Positions 24,713 through 33,789 of a DNA stretch of 64,000 nt are shown here, one piece after another; the stretch's first letter is position 1, and each line of letters opens with the position of its first letter. Made by a program: the position numbers and the translations under genes. Under the pieces are notes generated by a model. It was not told where the DNA came from, did no database searches, and saw only the letters and a list, made by a program, of their open reading frames with translations. Source of the DNA: Aliihoeflea sp023389195 (GTDB lineage Bacteria; Pseudomonadota; Alphaproteobacteria; Rhizobiales; Rhizobiaceae); the NCBI GenBank assembly GCA_023389195.1, contig JAEWET010000016.1, positions 62,001-126,000 on the forward strand. Direction: 5' to 3'.

Positions 24713-26902
24713 ATGATCAAGCTTGCCCTTGCAGTCGTGTGGATCACCGCCGCAGCCTGCGTCCTGTTCATCGTCTCGCTTCCGATCAACCTGCAGACGC
24801 ATCTCATCGCCGGGACGATCGTCGTCATCCTGATGATGGTCTTCAAGCTGTTCCGCTCCGACGGGACATGGCGCCTGGTCGCGATCGCCTTCGGAACCGC
24901 GATCGTGCTGCGCTATGTCTACTGGCGCACGACGAGCACGCTTCCGCCGGTTACCCAGCTCGAGAACTTCATTCCCGGCCTGCTGCTCTACCTCGCCGAG
25001 ATGTACAGCGTCTTCATGCTGTTTCTCAGCCTGTTCATCGTCGCCCGGCCGCTTCGCCCGCGGCCTGCCCCGAGCGTTGAAGAGCAGGTCCTGCCGACCG
25101 TCGACGTCTTCATCCCGACCTATAACGAGGATCCGGTCCTGCTCGCCGACACGATCGCGGCGGCCAAGGCGATGGACTATCCCGCCGACCGCTTCACCGT
25201 CTGGCTGCTGGATGATGGCGGGACGGAGCAGAAGCGCAATTCCGACAGCGTCGTCGACGCGCAAATGGCCCAGCGTCGCTACATCGAGCTGCAGCAGCTT
25301 TGCGAGGAACTGGGCGCGCGCTACCTGACGCGAGCCCGCAACGAGCACGCCAAGGCGGGCAATCTCAACAACGGGCTCGAACATTCGACGGGCGAACTGA
25401 TTGCCGTCTTCGACGCCGACCACGCGCCCACCCGGCCGTTCCTGCGCGAGACGGTCGGCTATTTTCGCGAGGACAAGCGTCTGTTCCTCGTCCAGACGCC
25501 GCACTTCTTCCTCAACCCGGACCCGCTCGAGCGCAATCTCAAGACCTTCGAGAAGATGCCGTCCGAAAACGAGATGTTCTACGGCATCATCCAGCGCGGC
25601 CTCGACAAGTGGAACGCGGCCTTCTTCTGCGGCTCGGCGGCGGTGCTTCGACGCCAGGCGCTCGCCGAATCGAAGGGTTTTTCGGGCATTTCGATCACCG
25701 AGGATTGCGAGACGGCGATCGAGCTGCATTCGCGCGGCTGGAACAGCGTCTATGTCGACAAGCCGCTGATCGCGGGCCTGCAGCCGGCGACGTTCGCCAG
25801 CTTCATCGGCCAGCGTTCGCGCTGGGCGCAGGGGATGATGCAGATCCTGCGCTTCCGCTTCCCGCTTCTCAAGCGCGGGCTCTCTTTGCCGCAGCGCCTT
25901 TGCTACATGTCGTCGACGCTGTTCTGGCTGTTTCCCTTCCCGCGGACGATCTTCCTCTTCGCGCCGCTCTTCTACCTGTTCCTCGACCTTCAGATTTTCA
26001 CGGCATCGGGCGGCGAGTTCCTCGCCTATACGCTCAGCTACATGCTCGTGAATCTGATGATGCAGAACTATCTCTACGGCTCTTTCCGCTGGCCGTGGAT
26101 TTCGGAACTCTACGAGTACATCCAGACGGTCCATCTCCTTCCGGCCGTGATTTCCGTGGCGCTCAATCCGCGCAAGCCGACCTTCAAGGTCACGGCCAAG
26201 GACGAAACCATCACCACGAGCCGGCTATCCGAGCTTTCGAGGCCGTTCTTCCTGATCTTTGCCGTCCTTCTGATCGGCGTGGCCGTCACCGGCTGGCGCA
26301 TCTATGCCGAACCCTACAAGGCCGACGTCACGCTCGTCGTCGGCGGCTGGAACCTGCTCAACCTCATCATGGCGGGCGCTGCCCTCGGTGTCGTCGCGGA
26401 GCGGCGGGAGCGCGCGGCGACCCGGCGCGTGAAGATCAACCGGCGCTGCGAATTCGGCGTCGGCGAGACCTGGTATCCGGCCACGATCGAGGATGTGTCG
26501 GTCCATGGCGCGCGCGTGCGGGTCGCCAATCAGGACGCGCTCGCCGGCATCGACAGCGGCCAGGCCGCGATCCGCTTCACGCCGCACTGGGCGAGCGAGC
26601 CTCAGACGCTGCCGCTCCTGATCCGCAACAAGGACAGGGTCGGCGATGCGTTGGCCATTGGCTGTTCGTTCGTGCGATCTCAGACGATCCATCACCGCAT
26701 GGTCGTCGACCTGATCTTCGCCGATGCCGGTCAGTGGTCGAGTTTCCAAAGCTTGCGCCGACGCAACCCCGGCGTCTTCCTCGGCACCATCTGGTTCCTG
26801 CGTGTCGCCCTGTTCCAGACCTATCGCGGGCTCTACTACTTCGTGCGCAACAGGTCGGACCGCACCGACGCCGCGCGCGCGGCATCGGGAGCGCGGGCAT
26901 GA
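24713..26902 (+). CDS. bcsA: Cellulose synthase catalytic subunit (UDP-forming)
   Basis: A 729-residue GT2 processive glycosyltransferase that polymerises UDP-glucose into cellulose and extrudes it through its own membrane channel. N-terminal helices are followed by the catalytic domain with DDG at residues 167-169, DxD in FDADHAP at about 234, TED at about 329-331, and QRSRWAQGMM at about 367. Further helices lead to the C-terminal PilZ domain (RRVKINRR from about 571, DVSVHGARVR from about 594), the c-di-GMP receptor. The two signature parts are intact, so the enzyme should be c-di-GMP activated. Its stop overlaps bcsB (ATGA). Confidence 0.97.
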   Translation: MIKLALAVVWITAAACVLFIVSLPINLQTHLIAGTIVVILMMVFKLFRSDGTWRLVAIAFGTAIVLRYVYWRTTSTLPPVTQLENFIPGLLLYLAEMYSVFMLFLSLFIVARPLRPRPAPSVEEQVLPTVDVFIPTYNEDPVLLADTIAAAKAMDYPADRFTVWLLDDGGTEQKRNSDSVVDAQMAQRRYIELQQLCEELGARYLTRARNEHAKAGNLNNGLEHSTGELIAVFDADHAPTRPFLRETVGYFREDKRLFLVQTPHFFLNPDPLERNLKTFEKMPSENEMFYGIIQRGLDKWNAAFFCGSAAVLRRQALAESKGFSGISITEDCETAIELHSRGWNSVYVDKPLIAGLQPATFASFIGQRSRWAQGMMQILRFRFPLLKRGLSLPQRLCYMSSTLFWLFPFPRTIFLFAPLFYLFLDLQIFTASGGEFLAYTLSYMLVNLMMQNYLYGSFRWPWISELYEYIQTVHLLPAVISVALNPRKPTFKVTAKDETITTSRLSELSRPFFLIFAVLLIGVAVTGWRIYAEPYKADVTLVVGGWNLLNLIMAGAALGVVAERRERAATRRVKINRRCEFGVGETWYPATIEDVSVHGARVRVANQDALAGIDSGQAAIRFTPHWASEPQTLPLLIRNKDRVGDALAIGCSFVRSQTIHHRMVVDLIFADAGQWSSFQSLRRRNPGVFLGTIWFLRVALFQTYRGLYYFVRNRSDRTDAARAASGARA

Positions 26903-29328
26903 AGCGCGAACTGGCCGCAGCCTTTATGCTTCTCGCGCCGGGTGCCGCCCTTGCGCAGGGCACCCCTTTCGACATGTCGCCCGAGCGGCCGGCGGCCGAG
27001 GAGCAGGTGCCGGCGATCGAGGCGCCGCAACCGCTTCCCGCTCCGCAACCGCTTCCCGCTCCGCAGCCCGAACCGGCTCCGATCCCGGAAGCCACCGACG
27101 AGCCAGCGCCCGAGGCCGAAACCGCCGACGATCCGGTGCCAGAGGCGGAAACGGCCGACGACCCGGCAGACGCGTCCGTCCGCCATTTGCTGCCGCAGGC
27201 GAGGATGCGCCTGAATGGCGAGAGCGACAGCCACGCCTGGGCGGTCTATCTGACCGGAGATCAGGCGCAGTCGGCCGCGCGGCTCGATTTGGCCTACAGC
27301 AACGCGATCGTGGTGGCACCCGAGACCTCGCGGCTGTTCGTGTCGGTCAACGGCATCTCGATCCTCGACCAGAGCATCCAGTCGGCAGAGACCCTAAGCC
27401 ATCTGTCGCTGGACGTCGCGCCGGGCGTACTCCAGCCGGGGCGAAACGAGATCAGCGTCCGCGCCGTCCACCGCCACCGCACCGATTGCTCCATCGCCTC
27501 CACCTACGAATTGTGGACCGAACTCGACGGCGCCGGTACGACGCTCACCTTTTCAGGCGATGCGGCGGTCGGCCCGGAGAGCATCGAAGAATTGCGCGCG
27601 CTCGGCGCGAACATCGACGGAGAAGCGCAGATCGCGATCGTCGCGCCCGGCCTGTCGCGCAGTGACATCGGCGCGGACCTGCTCCGGCTCGCCCAGGCGG
27701 TGACGCTGTCGACCAGCCTTGCCAATTCCCGGTTCTCGATCGCGGCGAGCATGGACGAGGCGTCGCAGGATGCCGCGCTGGTGGTCGTCGTCGGAACGGC
27801 CGAGGAAGTTGCGGCGCTCGCAGAGGTCGACCCCGGCGAAATCGACGGCGCGAGCGCCTCCCTGCACACCCCCGCCGGCGGCGTTCCGACGCTGCTCGTC
27901 ACCGGCAGGTCGCGCCAGGAATGGCTGGCCGCGATCGACGGGATCGCCCAGCAGGTCGACCGGCCCGCCAACTCGCCGCGCGAATTTCTGGTGACGGAGG
28001 CGGTGCGCACGCCCAATGCGTCGATGCTCTACGAGGCCCGCAGCGTCACATTCGCCGAGTTCGGCATTGCCTCGGAGCAGTTTGCCGGCCGCCGCTACGC
28101 GCGTTCGTTCCAGTTCGCGATCCCGTCGGATTTCTATGCCGGCTCGTACGGGCAGGCGCGCATCCTGCTCGACGCGGCCTATACGAGCGCGGTGCTGCCG
28201 GGCGGCCTCATCAACGTCTACGTCAACGGCAACATCGCGACGTCCGTGCCGATGACGGCCCGTCGCGGCGCCGTGCTGCGCCAGTTCCCGATCAAGGTGA
28301 CAATGGAGCACTTCCGGCCGGGCGTGAACACGGTGCTCCTGGAAGTCGATCTTCTGACGGAGGCCGACCAGGTCTGCGCGCCGGGCGCCACGACGGACGA
28401 CACGCCGCGTTTCGCCCTCTTCGACACGTCCCGTTTCGTGTTGCCGCAATTCGCGCGGGTGGGACAGTTTCCCAACCTGGCGGCGGTGGCCGGAACCGGC
28501 TTTCCCTATAATCGCGCGGAAGAGCCCGTGCCGGTCCTCATCGGGCGCGGTTCGACTGCGGGGCTTTCGACCGCGGCCAACTTCCTCGCCAATCTCGCGC
28601 AGATGGGCGGCCGCATCGTCCCGGTTCAACTGGTGATGTCGCCGGAGGCCGCGCGCGAACAGAACGCGCTTTTCTTCGGCACGCCGGCCAGCGTGCCCGC
28701 AAGCGTTCTCACGCAGGTTGGCATCGATGCGCAGGCGGCTTCGAGCTGGGCGCCGATCCGCGCCACCGGATCGGTCGCGGCGTCGGCAGCAACCGCCGGC
28801 GCCAACCCGGTGACGATGGAAGATTGGCGCACCCGCATGGACACGGGCCGGGTCAGCCAGGCGATCGAGGCGACGCGGAACTGGCTCTCGGAAACCTTCG
28901 ACCTGACCGCGGACATGCTGCGCTTTGCGCCGCGCGAAGACCCGCCCTATACGCCCGCGCAGACGGACGCGCTCGTCGTCGCGCAGGGGCTCAACCCGAC
29001 GGGAACGGGCACATGGACCGTGATCGCTGCCGCCGACGACGTCGGGCTGGAAGCGGGCGGGCGCACGCTCGCTTCGGTCGCAAACTGGTCGCAGATCGCC
29101 GGTCATCTCGCCGCCTTCCCCGCAGAGGCCGGTCCCCCGCTCGTTCTCGACGCCGGGTCCGTCGCCTTCGTCGCATCGCAGGAGCCGTCTCTTGGCAACT
29201 ACCGGCTGATCGTCGCAAACTGGCTGTCGTCGAACATCCTGTCCTACGCGCTGGGCCTGGTCGTCATCTGCATCGTTCTGGGCGTTTCGACGTCGAGATT
29301 GCTGGCGCGTCTTGGGAGACGCAATTGA
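26899..29328 (+). CDS. bcsB: Cellulose synthase regulatory/periplasmic subunit BcsB
   Basis: An 809-residue periplasmic partner of BcsA that guides the nascent glucan. A signal peptide (MKRELAAAFMLLAPGAALAQ) is followed by a low-complexity Pro/Glu-rich linker (about residues 35-92) with repeated PLPAPQ and EAETADDP units. The carbohydrate-binding and flavodoxin-like domains follow (RTDCSIASTYELWTEL, AVLPGGLINVYVNGN), then a C-terminal membrane anchor (ILSYALGLVVICIVLGVSTSRLL). The start overlaps the bcsA stop by four bases, and the end overlaps bcsZ by four. Confidence 0.95.
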   Translation: MKRELAAAFMLLAPGAALAQGTPFDMSPERPAAEEQVPAIEAPQPLPAPQPLPAPQPEPAPIPEATDEPAPEAETADDPVPEAETADDPADASVRHLLPQARMRLNGESDSHAWAVYLTGDQAQSAARLDLAYSNAIVVAPETSRLFVSVNGISILDQSIQSAETLSHLSLDVAPGVLQPGRNEISVRAVHRHRTDCSIASTYELWTELDGAGTTLTFSGDAAVGPESIEELRALGANIDGEAQIAIVAPGLSRSDIGADLLRLAQAVTLSTSLANSRFSIAASMDEASQDAALVVVVGTAEEVAALAEVDPGEIDGASASLHTPAGGVPTLLVTGRSRQEWLAAIDGIAQQVDRPANSPREFLVTEAVRTPNASMLYEARSVTFAEFGIASEQFAGRRYARSFQFAIPSDFYAGSYGQARILLDAAYTSAVLPGGLINVYVNGNIATSVPMTARRGAVLRQFPIKVTMEHFRPGVNTVLLEVDLLTEADQVCAPGATTDDTPRFALFDTSRFVLPQFARVGQFPNLAAVAGTGFPYNRAEEPVPVLIGRGSTAGLSTAANFLANLAQMGGRIVPVQLVMSPEAAREQNALFFGTPASVPASVLTQVGIDAQAASSWAPIRATGSVAASAATAGANPVTMEDWRTRMDTGRVSQAIEATRNWLSETFDLTADMLRFAPREDPPYTPAQTDALVVAQGLNPTGTGTWTVIAAADDVGLEAGGRTLASVANWSQIAGHLAAFPAEAGPPLVLDAGSVAFVASQEPSLGNYRLIVANWLSSNILSYALGLVVICIVLGVSTSRLLARLGRRN

Positions 29329-30368
29329 AACGCATCGCCTTTGCGGCGCTCATGCTGGTGCTTGCCGCCGGAGCCGCCATGTCGCAGGAAACCGCCCCGA
29401 TCTCCGAAGCCGAATGGGAGCTCTACAGCGACCGGTTCGTGACCGAGGAGGGGCGGGTGCTGGACGATGCCAATGACGACATCAGCCACAGCGAGGGCCA
29501 GGGCTACGGCATGCTCCTCGCCCGGATCGCCGGCGCGCGCGACGATTTCGAGCGCATCTGGTCGTTCACCCGGCGCGAGCTCCTCTTGCGCGACGACGGC
29601 CTCGCCGCCTGGAAATGGGAGGCCGACCAGACCCCGCACGTCACCGACGTCAACAATGCCAGCGACGGCGACATCCTCATCGCCTACGCGCTCGCAACGG
29701 CCGGCCAGGCGTGGAACGACGAGCGGCTGACGGCATCCGCGGCGACGCTTGCCGAGGCGATCGGGCGTCACCTCGTCTATGAGCATGAGGGCCGTGTGAT
29801 GCTGCGGCCGGGAGTCGCCGGTTTTTCCGGCGAGGAGCGGGAGGACGGGCCGGTGGTCAATCCATCCTACTGGGTGTTCGAGGCGTTTGCCGCCTTCGAG
29901 GCCCTTGCCCCCGAAACGGACTGGCAGGCGCTTGCGCAGGGCGGATTGGAGCTTGTCTCGTCCGCCCGGTTTTCCGACCGGCAACTGCCACCCGACTGGC
30001 TTTCGATCGCATCTGTGGCCGCACCGGCACAGGGATTCGATGCCGAATTCGGCTACAATGCGTTGCGAATCCCCCTCTACCTGATGCGCGCCGGCATGGG
30101 CGGCGCGGAACTGATCGACGAGATGCGGCGCGGAATGGTCGACGAAGATGCGAATCTGACTCTGGTGGACCTCGACACCGGCACGACCAAGACGGCCCTG
30201 AGCGATGTCGGCTACCGGATCATACCCGCCATGGCCGCCTGCGTGGTCGATGACGCGCCGATCGAGGCCGAACTCCTGACCTTCACGCCGACCGTCTACT
30301 ATCCGTCGACGCTGCATCTTCTGGCACTCGCGCATCTGCGCCAGCAACATGCGGAGTGTCTCCCATGA
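29325..30368 (+). CDS. bcsZ: Periplasmic endoglucanase BcsZ (GH8)
   Basis: A 347-residue glycoside hydrolase family 8 cellulase that trims cellulose during secretion. A signal peptide (KRIAFAALMLVLAAGAAMS) precedes the barrel. The proposed general acid lies in SHSEGQGYGM, and the general-base region is NNASDGDILIAYAL. The TTG at 29325 (TTGA overlap with the bcsB stop) was chosen because the internal ATG at 29352 would remove the positively charged signal start. Its stop overlaps the next ATG. Confidence 0.92.
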   Translation: MKRIAFAALMLVLAAGAAMSQETAPISEAEWELYSDRFVTEEGRVLDDANDDISHSEGQGYGMLLARIAGARDDFERIWSFTRRELLLRDDGLAAWKWEADQTPHVTDVNNASDGDILIAYALATAGQAWNDERLTASAATLAEAIGRHLVYEHEGRVMLRPGVAGFSGEEREDGPVVNPSYWVFEAFAAFEALAPETDWQALAQGGLELVSSARFSDRQLPPDWLSIASVAAPAQGFDAEFGYNALRIPLYLMRAGMGGAELIDEMRRGMVDEDANLTLVDLDTGTTKTALSDVGYRIIPAMAACVVDDAPIEAELLTFTPTVYYPSTLHLLALAHLRQQHAECLP

Positions 30369-32509
30369 CCTCGCGCCTCGCTCTTCTTGCCTCCGCCATC
30401 TGTCTCGCAACCGCCGCGCCGGCGGGTGCGCAGTTCTGGAACATCAACGGCGACGCAGGCTCCGTGCAGACCACAGGCGCGGTCGCCTCGCCGCCATTTT
30501 CGGCCGGCGAGGCGTCGTCACTGCCCGAAGCTCCGCTGGTCGCCCAGGCGCCGGTGCCTGCACCGCCGCCCGACCAGCCGATGCCGACCGTCGACGAATC
30601 GGCGCTTCGCTATTTCGCGCGCCAAGGCGACACGCGCAGGCTGGAGATGGAGATCGCGCGCCTGCGCGCTCTTTATCCGTCCTGGACACCGCCGGCCGAT
30701 CCGCTGGCCGTTCCACTGAGCGTCGACGAGCGTCTCGAGGCCGTCTGGCTGCTCTATTCGCAAGGGCGCCTCGCCGAAGCGCGCCAGGCGATCGCCGAGC
30801 GTCAGATGTCCGAGCCGCAATGGCAGCCGCCGTCCGACCTTTTGGACCGGCTCGCCGTTGCCGAGGCGCGCGAACGGCTGGTGAACGCGTCCAATCTCGA
30901 CCAGTACCAGACGGTCGTGCGCGTCGGGTCCGAGAATCCGAGCCTGTTGACCTGTACGGAGGTCGACGTGCTCTGGCGCGTTGCCGAAGCCTTCGCCATG
31001 ACCGAGCGCCAGCCCCGCGCGCGCGATGCCTATCGCTACGTCCTCACCACCTGCGACGACCCTCAGGAGCGCTTGGCGACGATGCAGAATGCGGCGCAGC
31101 TTCTTTCGGCCGATCTGCGCGACGAACTCCTGACGCTGGAGCGTTTCGGCGACGATGGGGCCGGCGAGTTCGCGCCGGTGCGCGACGACCTCGCGCGCGA
31201 CGCGCTGGCCGCCGCCGGCGAAGACGCGTCCATGACCGCCAGCGCCGAAGACATCGCCCGCGTCGAGCGACTGGCCGGGGAGGGACCGAGCGCGAGCGAC
31301 GCGCGGCTGCTCGGCTGGTACTATCTTGGCCGCGACGACGCCGAAGCGGCGGAACGATGGTTCCGCATGGCCTTCGAGACCGAAGCCGAGGGCGATGCGG
31401 CCGAAGGGCTCGCGCTCGCGCTGATCGAACGCGACGCCTTCGCGGAAGCCGAGGACGTCGCCTTTCCCTATCGCGACGAAAACGACGACCGGCGGCAGGT
31501 CTATCTCGCCGCAGCGGCCAACCTTCTCGCCGTCGAGCCGCGCGTTACGCTCGCGCCCGACATTCTGGCCCGTATCGTCGGGGAGGTGGTCGAGGCCCGC
31601 AACGCACCGGCCGCCCAGCAGCTTGGCTGGTACGCGCGCGCCTACGGCCAGCACGAGACCGCCGGCCAGTGGTTTTCCACTGCGCTCGGCTTCGATCCCG
31701 ATGACGAAGCGTCCGCCTACGGCCTCGCTTTGACGCATCTGCAGCTTGGCGATACGGCCGGGCTTGCGGAAGTGAAGCGGCAATGGACCGGTCGGTCGGA
31801 CAGGATCGCGACGGTCGGAACGCCGCAGGCCGCGCCCGCGGCGCCGGCGCCTCCATCGCCCGCTCAGGGCGGGGCGCAGAACGTGCAACCCGCACAGCCG
31901 CTCGCATATACGGCCGCGCCCGCACAGCCGGCCGCGCCCACGATCATCGTCGAAGCCGAGCCTCGACCCGCAGCGCCGGCGCGAACGCGCCAAAGTTCCG
32001 GATGCAGCGCCTCGAGCGATCCGCGCGGCATGGCGCCGCGCGCCGCGCTCACCCTCGGCTGGTGCCTGATGGAGATCAACCGCCCGCTCGAAGCCGCCCG
32101 CGCCTTCGACGTCGCATTGCGCGCAGACGGCGCCACGGCGCGCGATGCCGCCTATGGCCAGAGCCTTGCCTATCTGCGCGCCGGGCTGGTCGACGAGGCA
32201 GCCGTGGCTGCCACCGCGGCGCCGATGACTTCGGAGCGCAGCTCCGAACTGCAGGCGAGCATTCTCGCCGAGCGCGCGCTCGGCGCCTTCGAGCGCCGCC
32301 GCTACGCCGAGGCGCTGATGGCGCTCGACCAGCGCGCGCAGATCGCCGCGGAACGCAACGATTTGATGGTCCTGCGCGGCTACGCCTATCTCAACCTCTA
32401 CCGAACCGACGATGCGAGGCGCGTCTTCCAGTCGGTCGCGGGAACGGGCAGCCGCGAAGGCCTCCGCGGCCTCGCCGCCGTCGACGACCAGATGAATTCG
32501 CAGCGATGA
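30365..32509 (+). CDS. Exported TPR-rich protein of the cellulose operon (BcsC/BcsK-like)
   Basis: A 714-residue protein with a signal peptide (MTSRLALLASAICLATAAPAGA) and many helical repeat pairs resembling tetratricopeptide repeats (for example LLGWYYLGRDDAEAAERWFRMA, LGWYARAYGQHETAGQWFSTAL). A Pro/Ala-rich hinge near residues 485-545 separates two TPR blocks. It does not end in the beta-barrel expected of BcsC, so it is more like the stand-alone TPR scaffold found in rhizobial cellulose loci. It overlaps bcsZ by four bases and should be made from the same transcript. The exact name is tentative. Confidence 0.75.
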   Translation: MTSRLALLASAICLATAAPAGAQFWNINGDAGSVQTTGAVASPPFSAGEASSLPEAPLVAQAPVPAPPPDQPMPTVDESALRYFARQGDTRRLEMEIARLRALYPSWTPPADPLAVPLSVDERLEAVWLLYSQGRLAEARQAIAERQMSEPQWQPPSDLLDRLAVAEARERLVNASNLDQYQTVVRVGSENPSLLTCTEVDVLWRVAEAFAMTERQPRARDAYRYVLTTCDDPQERLATMQNAAQLLSADLRDELLTLERFGDDGAGEFAPVRDDLARDALAAAGEDASMTASAEDIARVERLAGEGPSASDARLLGWYYLGRDDAEAAERWFRMAFETEAEGDAAEGLALALIERDAFAEAEDVAFPYRDENDDRRQVYLAAAANLLAVEPRVTLAPDILARIVGEVVEARNAPAAQQLGWYARAYGQHETAGQWFSTALGFDPDDEASAYGLALTHLQLGDTAGLAEVKRQWTGRSDRIATVGTPQAAPAAPAPPSPAQGGAQNVQPAQPLAYTAAPAQPAAPTIIVEAEPRPAAPARTRQSSGCSASSDPRGMAPRAALTLGWCLMEINRPLEAARAFDVALRADGATARDAAYGQSLAYLRAGLVDEAAVAATAAPMTSERSSELQASILAERALGAFERRRYAEALMALDQRAQIAAERNDLMVLRGYAYLNLYRTDDARRVFQSVAGTGSREGLRGLAAVDDQMNSQR

Positions 32510-32600
32510 ACCACGGCTCCATCGTCAAGCAGGACGCCCCTTGAGCGAGACCGTCCTGCGGCAGGTCCGCGATAAAAATCTGAATGGGGGAGATATCACC

Positions 32601-33365
32601 ATGAACAACCCGCTCGACCTGACCGGCAAGGTGGCGGTCGTCACCGGTTCGACCCGCGGCATCGGACGCGCCATCGTCGAACTCTTTGCCGAACTGGGTG
32701 CCTCGGTCGTCGTGTCGAGCCGCAAGGCGGAAGTTTGCGATGCGGTGGTGGCCGGCATCACGGCCAAGGGCGGGCAGGCGATCGCGGTTCCTTGCAACAT
32801 CACCCGACGCGACGAGGTGGAGGCGCTTGTCTCGACGACCCGCGACAGGCTCGGCCCGATCGACATTCTCGTCTGCAACGCGGCCGTCAATCCGGTCTAC
32901 GGGCCGCTGTCGCAGATGACCGACGAGGCCTTCGACAAGATTTTCGACGCCAACGTGAAGAGCAATCTGTGGCTGGCGAACCTGACGATCCCCGAAATGG
33001 CGGAGCGGGGCGGCGGCGCGGTGGTCATCGTGTCGTCCATTGCCGGCATCCGGGGAACCGACCGGATCGGCGGCTACGGCATCTCGAAGGCGGCCGACTT
33101 CGCACTCGCGCGCAATCTCGCCGTCGAATGGGGGCCGCGCAACGTGCGCGTCAATTGCGTCGCGCCGGGCCTGGTGAAGACCGATTTCGCGCGCGCCCTG
33201 TGGGAAGACGAGGAACTGCTCGCCGAGCGCAACCGGACGACCCCGCTGCGCCGCATCGGCCAGCCCGGTGAAATCGCGTCGATCGCCGCCTTCCTGGCAT
33301 CGGGCGCATCGAGTTTCATCACCGGCCAAACCATCGTCGCCGATGGCGGCGTGACAATTGCCTGA
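32601..33365 (+). CDS. Short-chain dehydrogenase/reductase
   Basis: A 254-residue NAD(P)-dependent SDR oxidoreductase with the cofactor motif TGSTRGIGRAI (residues 15-25), NAAVNPVYG, catalytic Ser146 in VSSIAG, and Tyr159-x-x-x-Lys163 in YGISKAADF. The C-terminus has GQPGEIASIAAFLASGASSFITGQTIVADGG, typical of the classical group. Substrate is unknown; similarity is closest in style to DHRS4-like carbonyl reductases. The ATG at 32601 follows GGGGGAG. It starts 91 bases after the cellulose TPR gene and could be read with it or with the following transporter. Confidence 0.9.
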   Translation: MNNPLDLTGKVAVVTGSTRGIGRAIVELFAELGASVVVSSRKAEVCDAVVAGITAKGGQAIAVPCNITRRDEVEALVSTTRDRLGPIDILVCNAAVNPVYGPLSQMTDEAFDKIFDANVKSNLWLANLTIPEMAERGGGAVVIVSSIAGIRGTDRIGGYGISKAADFALARNLAVEWGPRNVRVNCVAPGLVKTDFARALWEDEELLAERNRTTPLRRIGQPGEIASIAAFLASGASSFITGQTIVADGGVTIA

Positions 33366-33789
33366 GATCATTGCCGCAGCGATGACAATATTGGTGGTTT
33401 CGATGGTGGCGAAATCGCAATCGAAGGAATGAACATGGTTGCAAAAAACGTCCGGCGGGAGTGAAGCGATATTGGCCGATTCTGCTGAAATTCATGCGAA
33501 TTTCGCGCATCGTTCGGGCGACATATTGGCGGGCAGCTCAAGATGATCTGGTTGGATTGAGCCGCGTTGGACAAAAGCTGGACGGGATGCAATGGTCCGG
33601 ATGGGAGGAGTAAGGCGCAGACCGGGCAATTCCGCGGATGAATTTTCAAGCCGCCAAAGGTGTCGAGCCGCCACCGGCATCCTTCTGCCCGACGATTGCC
33701 ATCCACATTGAGAGCTGCGTGCGACCGGGGAGGTTCGGTTCGGGCACGCGGAATCCAACGATTTGGAAGACCACAGAGGAGGAGCATTC
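33366..33789. other. 424-base gene-free region upstream of the TAXI-TRAP genes
   Basis: No credible coding frame was found. The region is less G+C-rich than its surroundings in its first half. It contains a perfect 7-base inverted repeat (33487-33504, separate entry) and GAGGAGG just before ATG 33790. It presumably holds the promoter of the TAXI-TRAP operon. Confidence 0.6.
33487..33504. promoter_or_regulatory. Candidate operator, perfect palindrome in front of the TRAP operon
   Basis: GAAATTC-ATGC-GAATTTC: the seven-base half sites are perfectly inverted with a 4-base spacer. Length and symmetry fit a dimeric repressor operator. The binding protein is unknown; it lies about 290 bases before the substrate-binding protein gene. 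Confidence 0.45.

Noticed and set aside
25300..29328. A 1342-codon plus-strand frame spanning bcsA and bcsB
   Set aside because: Its first part is an out-of-frame shadow of bcsA; only the part from 26899 is the real BcsB frame.
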